Part shown: in pieces, positions 58,158 through 64,000 of the stretch
How the letters are laid out: each line of letters starts with the position of its first letter
How positions within the stretch are numbered: position 1 is the stretch's first letter
DNA from: an uncultured Collinsella sp.
Lineage (GTDB): Bacteria > Actinomycetota > Coriobacteriia > Coriobacteriales > Coriobacteriaceae
Direction of reading: 5' to 3'
DNA length: 64,000 nt
Assembly: GCA_900544095.1 (NCBI GenBank)
Contig: UQTV01000001.1
Coordinates: 806,001-870,000, forward strand
Translations under genes and position numbers: made by a program
Notes under the pieces: generated by a model
The model's input: only the letters and a program-made list of their open reading frames with translations
Database searches by the model: none
Told to the model about the DNA's origin: nothing

Positions 58158-59275
58158 TTCAGTGCCTTCCTGATATCGAACAGCATGACCTCGATGGCCA
58201 GCTGGGGAGTAACGTTTCTGGCGATGTTGTGCTCGGCGGTTGCGACCGCCTCGAGCGCCTGGGTGGCACCCGCAACATTCGTCGCAGCGGCAAGCCGACC
58301 GATCGTGTCACGCACGTCTTCGTTCACCACGTCGGCCGCCTCGTCCTGAAGTGTCAGCAGCACGTCGCGCATGAGCGTCCGCGCGCTCGCCAGCGCTTCC
58401 ATGATACCCGAACGCTCGCGCGCGTTGAGTTCGCGCTTGTTGCGGTCCTCAAGCTGCTTCAATGCTCCACGCGACAGGTAGTCGGCATTTTGCTCGAGTA
58501 CCTTTTCCTGCGTGGACTTGACCTCGGCGAGCGGCGCCTTGACGGCGACGATGAGCGACTTGGCGCGACTGAGCACGTCGGCCTCGTCGGCGGCAATGAG
58601 TGAGTCGATGGCACGGACCATCTGACGGCGGGCGTCCTGGCGCTCGGCGCTCTTAAGAAACTCGATGCCGCGTGTGGGGCTTCCCGCCACGGCGACCGCC
58701 ATGCGGCAACGCGCGGGGTCCTGGCCGGTGGCGCGGCTCACGGCCTGCGCGGCGACGGCGGGCGACACCAGCCGAAACGGCACGCACTGGCAGCGGCTCA
58801 CGATGGTGGGCAGCATCACGTCTGCCGAGGTGCCCAGCAAGATGAACATAACGCCCTCGGGCGGCTCCTCGAGTGTCTTGAGCAGTGCGTTGGCGGTGTT
58901 GGCGCGCAGTTGCTCGGCACGGTCGATGATGTAGACCTTGGCCTTGGCGCGAATGGGTGCCAGCGGCACGTCATCGAGCAGCTCGCGGGTCTGGGCAATA
59001 AGATAGCCCGTGGCGCTCTCGGGCGTGTAATAGTGCACGTCGGGATGCGTATGCCGAGAGACGCGCACGCAACTGTCGCATGCGCCGCAGCCGTCCTGCT
59101 CGCACAGGAAGGCTTGGGCGAGCGCCCACGCGGCATCGAGCTTGCCCGCGCCGGGCGCGCCCAAAAACAGGTAGGCGTGCGATGCACGGCCGCTGGCGAC
59201 GGCATTGGTCAAAAAGTCGCGCACGCGCTCTTGGGTGTCGAGCTTGGCCAGCAGGCTTGCCTGAGCGGGGGCCAT
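58148..59275 (-). CDS. holB: DNA polymerase III delta-prime subunit
   Basis: 375 residues from the ATG at 59275, directly after the tmk stop. Clamp-loader AAA+ features: GAPGAGKLDAAWALA, a zinc module CEQDGCGACDSC, VYIIDRAEQL and LLKTLEEPPEGVMFIL. Lys is followed by Leu rather than Thr/Ser in the P-loop, as expected for a subunit that does not hydrolyse ATP. Operon tmk-holB-ricT. Confidence 0.9.
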   Translation of the reverse strand: MAPAQASLLAKLDTQERVRDFLTNAVASGRASHAYLFLGAPGAGKLDAAWALAQAFLCEQDGCGACDSCVRVSRHTHPDVHYYTPESATGYLIAQTRELLDDVPLAPIRAKAKVYIIDRAEQLRANTANALLKTLEEPPEGVMFILLGTSADVMLPTIVSRCQCVPFRLVSPAVAAQAVSRATGQDPARCRMAVAVAGSPTRGIEFLKSAERQDARRQMVRAIDSLIAADEADVLSRAKSLIVAVKAPLAEVKSTQEKVLEQNADYLSRGALKQLEDRNKRELNARERSGIMEALASARTLMRDVLLTLQDEAADVVNEDVRDTIGRLAAATNVAGATQALEAVATAEHNIARNVTPQLAIEVMLFDIRKALKCR

Positions 59276-59276
59276 G

Positions 59277-59960
59277 TTACTCGGCCTCCTTGGCAAGCGC
59301 GGCGGCGACAGCATCCTGGGGGATATCGAGACCGTACGCGCGAACCTGCTCGACCGTCTTCTCGAAAACTACCTCGACGGTCGTAGTGGCGTCGATGAGC
59401 TTTACGCGGTTTGGCTCCTCGGCAGCAATGGCGCAAAACCCCTCGTAGACACGCTCCTGGAATGCCATGCCCTTAGCCTCCATGCGATCTGCCGCGCCAC
59501 GGGCTGCCATGCGTAGCGCCGCCTGCTCGGGCGTGATGTGGTAGACGAGTGTGAGCGCCGGGTGCGTTCCCGCGACGGCCAGGTTGTTGGCGTCGCGCAC
59601 CATCTGGCGATCGAGGCCGTCGGCAAACGCCTGGTAGCAGGTCGTGGAATCGTAGAAGCGATCGCACAGGACCACCTTGCCGGCAGCGAGGGCGGGCGCG
59701 ATGACCTCGTGCACCAGCTGGGCACGCGCGGCCTCGTAGAGCAACAGCTCGCAGGTATCGCCCATCGCCATATTGGCGGGGTCGAGCAGCAGGGCGCGGA
59801 TCTTTTCGCTGATGGCGGTGCCGCCCGGTTCGCGCAGGCTCACAACCTGGTGGCCAGCGAGCTCGAGCGCGCGAGCAAGCAGGCGCGCCTGCGTGGACTT
59901 GCCGGCACCGTCGACGCCCTCGAGCGTGATAAAGCTATGTTGAGCGGGCTCAAAAGCCAT
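59277..59960 (-). CDS. tmk: Thymidylate kinase
   Basis: 227 residues. The P-loop is LEGVDGAGKSTQAR, the DR(Y/F) motif is LCDRFYDSTTCYQ, and SLREPGGTAISEKIR is the substrate lid region. It phosphorylates dTMP. First gene of the tmk-holB-ricT set; GGAAGGGG lies upstream. Confidence 0.95.
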   Translation of the reverse strand: MAFEPAQHSFITLEGVDGAGKSTQARLLARALELAGHQVVSLREPGGTAISEKIRALLLDPANMAMGDTCELLLYEAARAQLVHEVIAPALAAGKVVLCDRFYDSTTCYQAFADGLDRQMVRDANNLAVAGTHPALTLVYHITPEQAALRMAARGAADRMEAKGMAFQERVYEGFCAIAAEEPNRVKLIDATTTVEVVFEKTVEQVRAYGLDIPQDAVAAALAKEAE

Positions 59961-60048
59961 GGACGCAGCCCCTTCCTACAAGGCGCGTAAATGCGGATAT
60001 ATCAACCAAGCCATGATACCCCAGGGACAGGCGCGCCCCAACGATTAG

Positions 60049-60106
60049 CCGACAGTTAGGGACGTTCCTAAACTGCCGGCAGATAAGGAACGTCCCTAAC
60101 TGCCGG
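60049..60106. repeat. Dyad repeat, copy A
   Basis: A 21-bp arm ending GGGACGTTCCT pairs with AGGAACGTCCC and on, around a 16-base loop containing ACTGCCGGCAG. A second copy is at 61169-61227. The two bracket the zinc-ribbon gene. Confidence 0.85.
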
Positions 60107-60123
60107 CTTCTTGGGGCAGTGGG

Positions 60124-60129
60124 TATAAT
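60124..60129 (+). promoter_or_regulatory. -10 box of the zinc-ribbon gene
   Basis: A consensus TATAAT preceded by GGG, 38 bases before the start codon. No strong -35; the dyad repeat lies at that distance. Confidence 0.55.
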
Positions 60130-60166
60130 CGTCGTATTGCATTGAAATGTGGCGAAAGGAGTGGCA

Positions 60167-61150
60167 ATGTCTCGGTATTGCGCCTCGTGCGGCAAGCTTC
60201 TTGAAGATAATGCCAAGTTCTGCACCTCGTGCGGTGCACCCGTTGAGCAAACATCCGCGAGCGATAGCCAGCCCGCTTTTGAGCAGACCGGCTCCCTTGA
60301 TACGCCGCAAGCCAAGGCGGACGACCCCCTCGCCTATAGCCCCGACCCCGCCGCAAGGACCGAGGCCGTCGAGACCACGCAGCGCATACCCGTCGCGAGC
60401 GGCTCGCCCCAACAGCAGCCGGCTCCCGCATACGCGCCTGCTTCGCCACAGACCCCCGCTCCCAAAAAGAGCGGCACCGGGCCGCTTATCGCCGTTATCG
60501 TTGTGCTGGTGGCGATCATCATCGCCCTGGTCATCTTCTTTGCGATCAGACCGTTCGACAACGCCGCCACGCAGACGACTGCCGAGGTAGCTAAGCTGCA
60601 CCATGACGTCGACGACGATGACCTAAAGCCTCTCGGCAATCCCAACAGCCTGTACGACGATGATGACGATGACGACGAGGATGGCGGCGAAGCAACGCTC
60701 TCCGAGCAGAACCTCTACCGTCGCCTGAGCGAATACTACGACCTGCTCGAAGATCTCGACAGCCAGGTCCGTGGCTGCGCGCAGAACTTCAACGGCAACT
60801 ATCTGGAAGAGGATCGAACCACCCGTCAAAATCTCGCCGACGTCGCCGAGCGCACGGAGGACACCATCGAGCAGTATTACGACATCGTCGAGGACCTGGA
60901 CGTCCCGACGAGCTCCAAGAACTACAGCTCCTGGAAGGATATCATCGCCCTGTACGACGACCTGGATCACCGCATTGACGCAATCTGTGATGCCTGGGAG
61001 ATCAGCCTGAAATACGCCAAGCCTGCGGACCACAAGAATGAGATCGTGGCGCCGCTGTCGCGCGACAACGTGGCGGGCACCAATGACAATAAGTACCGCC
61101 TAGACTTTGAGGAGCGCTATCCCGGCGCTAAGCCTGTCGAGGTGAACTAG
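60167..61150 (+). CDS. Zinc-ribbon membrane protein
   Basis: 327 residues from the ATG at 60167, with AAAGGAG upstream. An N-terminal zinc ribbon (CASCGKLLEDNAKFCTSCG), a Pro/Ala/Thr-rich linker (about 30-105), one membrane segment (LIAVIVVLVAIIIALVIFF), an acidic run (DDDDDDEDGGE), and a helical extracellular domain rich in Tyr and Asp. Architecture as in many Gram-positive envelope-sensing proteins; no specific function. Confidence 0.75.
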   Translation: MSRYCASCGKLLEDNAKFCTSCGAPVEQTSASDSQPAFEQTGSLDTPQAKADDPLAYSPDPAARTEAVETTQRIPVASGSPQQQPAPAYAPASPQTPAPKKSGTGPLIAVIVVLVAIIIALVIFFAIRPFDNAATQTTAEVAKLHHDVDDDDLKPLGNPNSLYDDDDDDDEDGGEATLSEQNLYRRLSEYYDLLEDLDSQVRGCAQNFNGNYLEEDRTTRQNLADVAERTEDTIEQYYDIVEDLDVPTSSKNYSSWKDIIALYDDLDHRIDAICDAWEISLKYAKPADHKNEIVAPLSRDNVAGTNDNKYRLDFEERYPGAKPVEVN

Positions 61151-61168
61151 CGCTTTGTCGTTCCCGAG

Positions 61169-61227
61169 CCGGCAGTTAGGGACGTTCCTAAACTGCCGGC
61201 AGAAAAAGGAACGTCCCTAACTGCCGG
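61169..61227. repeat. Dyad repeat, copy B
   Basis: Perfect 21-bp arms beginning CCGGCAGTTAGG and ending CTAACTGCCGG. Same family as 60049-60106. Confidence 0.88.
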
Positions 61228-61232
61228 TCAAA

Positions 61233-61272
61233 AAAACGAGCGAGGATCGCGGGGTCCTCGCTCGTTTTTTTG
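61233..61272 (+). terminator. Terminator between convergent genes
   Basis: AACGAGCGAGGA and TCCTCGCTCGTT form a 12-bp stem followed by TTTTTTGG; A residues on the other side make it bidirectional. Confidence 0.9.
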
Positions 61273-61293
61273 GGCAATGTTTCGACTGCGCCG

Positions 61294-63870
61294 TTACTTG
61301 TCGGCGGCTGCTTTCTTGGCAGTCGACTTCTTCGCGGTCGTCTTCTTGGCGGCAGTGGCTTTCTTAGCCGTCGTCTTCTTTGCCGTGCTCGCCTTGGTTG
61401 TGGTCTTGCGGCCGCGGGCGGGCTTCTTCTCCTTGGTCGGGCAGTCCATGTTGACGCAGATACGCCACGGACCGCGCGCCGTGTTGACCACCACGATGGG
61501 GGCGCCGCACTCGGGACAGGTCTCGCCCGTCGCCTCGAGTTTTCCACGCGCCGGCAGTGGATAGCTCACGCCGCAATCGTCATAGTTGGTGCAGCGGATA
61601 AAGCGCTTGCCGCTCTTCTCGCTCTTGTGCGCGATCAGGTCGCCATGGCGTCCGGCCTCGGCACACACCTTGCACTCGCCCACCTTAAGGTCGGGCTCGT
61701 AGTTGGTGGGGCACGTGGGGTTCACGCAGATCTCGAAGGCCTTCTGGCGGAACGGCTGGCACTTAATGCGCGGCGCACCGCACTCGGGGCACACGGCGGC
61801 CTCGCCCTCGAGCGGGCTTACCTTGACGCCACTCGGCACCGGATAGGTCACGTCGCAGTCGGGCCAGCCCATGCAGCCAATGAAGCTGCCGCGGGTCTTG
61901 GCGCTCGTCTTCATAACCAGGTCCTTGCCGCACTTGGGGCAAGCGCCCACGCGCGCATCGGCCATGACGGCGTCGCTGATGGCGTCGCCCAGCTCCTGCG
62001 TGTGCTTGAGCAGCTCGTCGAGCACGCCGGCCAGCAGCGCGCGCGAGTGCGTCACGACATGCTCTTCGGTATCCTCGCCGCGCTCGACGCGGGTCATATC
62101 GCCATCAAGCTCGCTGGTCATATCGGGACTCGTGATGCGCGGGGCAAATTGCGTCAGCGCGTCGATGATGGCGATGCCCAGCTGGCTCGGCTCAACGGGA
62201 TCATTTTTGAGATAGCGCACGGCATACAGGCGCTCGATGATGCTCGCACGCGTGGACTTGGTACCCAGGCCGCGCTTTTCCATCTCCTGCACGAGCTTGC
62301 CCTGGCTGTAGCGCGCGGGCGGCTCGGTCTGCTTGGCCTCGAGCTTAATGTCGAACACGTCGACCGTATCGCCCTGCTCCAGCGGCGGCATCTGCTCATC
62401 GCGCTTAAGGCCGTACGGATAGGCCTCGCGGAAGCCCGGGGTCACGAGCACGTCGCCCGAAGCCACGAACGGCTCGCCGTTCACATCGAGCTCGAGCTTG
62501 GTGTTCTCGATGGTCGCGGGACCCATGAGCGTCGCCAGGAAGCGGCGGGCGATGAGGTCGTAGAGCTTGCGCTGGCCGCCGTCGAGCGTGGACGGATCGC
62601 CCTCGCCCGTGGGGTAGATAGGCGGGTGGTCGGTGGTCTCGACCTTGCCGCGCGTGGGCCTCATGGGACCGGCGAGCACCTTCTTGCACACGGGTGCCAG
62701 CGCCGGGTTAATCTTGGCCAGGTCGCTCACCACGGCGCCCAGATCGAGCGTCGCGGGGTACACGGTATTATCGACACGCGGGTAGCTGATGAGGCCCGCC
62801 ATGTAGAGAGACTCGGCGATGCGCATGGTACGCGCAGGCGAGATGCCCTCGGCTGCGGCGGCAGCCTGCAGCGAGGTGGTCGCAAACGGCGTGGGCGGCT
62901 GCTGCTTGCGAGAGCGCTTGGTCACCGCGGCGACGGTTGCCGTCGCGACGCCGTCGACGTGACCATACGCCGTCTCAGCAGCATCTTTGTCGGTAAAACG
63001 CGCCGTCTTGTGCGCGATCTTAAAGCGGTCGTCCTCGGCAGCACCCTGAGCGGCACCCATGCCGCGAATCTGCCAATAGTCCTCGGGCACAAACGCCATG
63101 CGCTCGCGCTCGCGCTCGACCACCAGGGCGAGTGTCGGCGTCTGCACGCGGCCGGCAGAGCGCACGTTACCAAAGCCGCCAAACTTGGCGAGCGTCAGAT
63201 AGCGCGTGAGTACCGCGCCCCAAATGAGGTCGATGTGCTGGCGACTCTCGCCGGCGTCGGCCAGATTCTGGTCGAGCGAGACGAGATTATCGAAGGCCTG
63301 CGTGATCTCGGCCTTGGTAAACGAAGAATACTGGGCGCGGGCGACCGGCAAGTCGGGCGCCACCTCGCGCACCTTGTTGAGGGCGTCCGAACCGATCAGC
63401 TCGCCCTCGCGATCGAAGTCCGTGGCGATGATGACGCTGTCGGACTTTTTGGCGAGGTTCTTAAGCGAGCGGATGAGCTCTTTCTCGGCCGGAAGCTTAA
63501 TGACGGGCGCCCAGGTGAGATAGGGCAGGCTCTCGAGCTTCCAGCCCTTGATGGAAATGCCATCGGCAAGGAACGGCTTGCGCTTGGTGTCGTACGGCGG
63601 GCGGGCCAGGCCATCGGGCATATCGGCCGGCAGCATTTCGCCGTCCTCCGTGACCGAATACCAGCCCAACTTTTTATCGAACAGCACACTGTCGCAAAAA
63701 TCGGGTGCCAGGATGTGACCGGCAAGGCCGATCGTCACGCACTCCTCGCCCTTCCACTCAAAACGGTAGATAGCGGTGTTGTACACCTTGTCCTTTTTGG
63801 GCTTGCCCGTGGACAGACGCTCGGCGATCTGACGCGCGGCGTCGTTTTTCTCAGCGATGATGAGCTTCAA
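61294..63870 (-). CDS. topA: DNA topoisomerase I (type IA)
   Basis: 858 residues from a TTG with AGGAG upstream. The TOPRIM domain has MKLIIAEKNDAARQIA and ATDFDREGELIGSD; the catalytic Tyr lies in GLISYPRVDNT. KFGGFGNVRSAGRVQTPTLA and EMEKRGLGTKSTRASII fit type IA. Four zinc-ribbon units follow from about 640 (ACPKCGKDLVMK, VCPECGAPRIKC and others), then a Lys/Ala/Thr tail (TAKKTTAKKATAAKK). The layout is closer to the archaeal-type TopA than to the E. coli form. It relaxes negative supercoils. Confidence 0.9.
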   Translation of the reverse strand: MKLIIAEKNDAARQIAERLSTGKPKKDKVYNTAIYRFEWKGEECVTIGLAGHILAPDFCDSVLFDKKLGWYSVTEDGEMLPADMPDGLARPPYDTKRKPFLADGISIKGWKLESLPYLTWAPVIKLPAEKELIRSLKNLAKKSDSVIIATDFDREGELIGSDALNKVREVAPDLPVARAQYSSFTKAEITQAFDNLVSLDQNLADAGESRQHIDLIWGAVLTRYLTLAKFGGFGNVRSAGRVQTPTLALVVERERERMAFVPEDYWQIRGMGAAQGAAEDDRFKIAHKTARFTDKDAAETAYGHVDGVATATVAAVTKRSRKQQPPTPFATTSLQAAAAAEGISPARTMRIAESLYMAGLISYPRVDNTVYPATLDLGAVVSDLAKINPALAPVCKKVLAGPMRPTRGKVETTDHPPIYPTGEGDPSTLDGGQRKLYDLIARRFLATLMGPATIENTKLELDVNGEPFVASGDVLVTPGFREAYPYGLKRDEQMPPLEQGDTVDVFDIKLEAKQTEPPARYSQGKLVQEMEKRGLGTKSTRASIIERLYAVRYLKNDPVEPSQLGIAIIDALTQFAPRITSPDMTSELDGDMTRVERGEDTEEHVVTHSRALLAGVLDELLKHTQELGDAISDAVMADARVGACPKCGKDLVMKTSAKTRGSFIGCMGWPDCDVTYPVPSGVKVSPLEGEAAVCPECGAPRIKCQPFRQKAFEICVNPTCPTNYEPDLKVGECKVCAEAGRHGDLIAHKSEKSGKRFIRCTNYDDCGVSYPLPARGKLEATGETCPECGAPIVVVNTARGPWRICVNMDCPTKEKKPARGRKTTTKASTAKKTTAKKATAAKKTTAKKSTAKKAAADK

Positions 63871-63924
63871 AAGAGGCTCCTATCTCGTGTGTCTGCGGCT
63901 GCGCCCGCCCTCTTGGCGGCCGAC

Positions 63925-64000
63925 TTACGCCCTTGCTTGCTCAATCTGCCCGATGAGCCAATCGCACCAGGCATCCATGCCCTCGCCCTTGCGCGCGCTC
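63925..64000 (-). CDS. C-terminus of a GTPase, probably HypB
   Basis: Only the last 24 codons are in the window: SARKGEGMDAWCDWLIGQIE, then QARA and TAA. The SA-x-x-GEGMD-x-W pattern is how HypB (nickel insertion for hydrogenase) ends. Other SIMIBI or Era-like GTPases have similar SAKTGEG motifs, so the call is tentative. Confidence 0.5.
   Translation of the reverse strand, partial: SARKGEGMDAWCDWLIGQIEQARA

Overview
The window looks like a chromosome segment of an intestinal coriobacterium, most likely Collinsella (C. aerofaciens-like). The basis is moderately high GC, dense phosphotransferase (PTS) and glycan genes, a tagatose-6-phosphate pathway set, and Actinobacteria-style core genes (long hpf, ricT-holB-tmk, a TTG-started type IA topoisomerase). 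The assignment rests on gene content and protein style, not on a marker gene.

Left part (1-18.8 kb): the 3' end of 6-phospho-beta-galactosidase lacG, a tandem 80-bp palindromic array, and a toxin-antitoxin pair that recurs almost base for base at 15.2 kb. Debris of a lacR-type regulator, a DUF4143 ATPase, HPr and an RDD membrane protein follow. Next comes a lactose/cellobiose-family PTS (EIIA, EIIB, EIIC) with an M42 and an M24 peptidase, divergent from malY, then a PRD/EIIA-type regulator divergent from a D-2-hydroxyacid dehydrogenase. Both divergent promoters carry the same 19-bp palindrome (TTTCACC-N5-GGTGAAA), suggesting one regulon. Then follow lacR, galM and an orphan mannose-family EIIB whose phosphorylated His is replaced by Asp.

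Mobile part (18,992-34,161): a 15.1-kb integrative mobilizable element lies in the 3' end of a tRNA-Thr(CGT) gene and is bounded by 50-bp direct repeats. It encodes a tyrosine integrase, an excisionase-like protein, a DnaB-like ATPase, MobC, a relaxase and a VirD4 coupling protein, but no other type IV secretion genes. Its cargo is an apparent peptide natural-product (RiPP) operon: a PqqD(RRE)-GNAT fusion, a radical SAM maturase with a cysteine-poor SPASM-like tail, a 67-residue cysteine-free candidate precursor, a small membrane protein and a fused ABC exporter. Fragments of IS21 and ISL3 elements bracket it. This is the most novel system in the window.

Right of the element (34.3-44.5 kb): a GalNAc/galactosamine catabolic block with a mannose-family PTS (EIIA, YajC-like, EIIB, EIIC, EIID), a GntR/UTRA regulator, AgaS-type isomerase, GlcNAc/GalNAc-6-P deacetylase, tagatose-6-P kinase LacC, a LacX-type mutarotase, YhcH and a flavodoxin. 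Together they would take GalNAc-6-P to tagatose-1,6-bisphosphate, a route that also serves lactose-6-P cleavage by LacG.

The remainder (45-64 kb) is mostly core: a DUF2975/YozG-like pair, a SurA-like anchored protein, isocitrate/isopropylmalate-type dehydrogenase, a hydroxyisobutyrate-dehydrogenase-like enzyme with a His/Cys-rich tail, DegV, HPF, an amino-acid-binding lipoprotein, a nuclease-like protein, ComF, RicT, HolB, Tmk, a zinc-ribbon membrane protein, topoisomerase I and the end of a probable hypB. Two MITE-like inverted-repeat elements and two copies of another dyad repeat lie between these genes.
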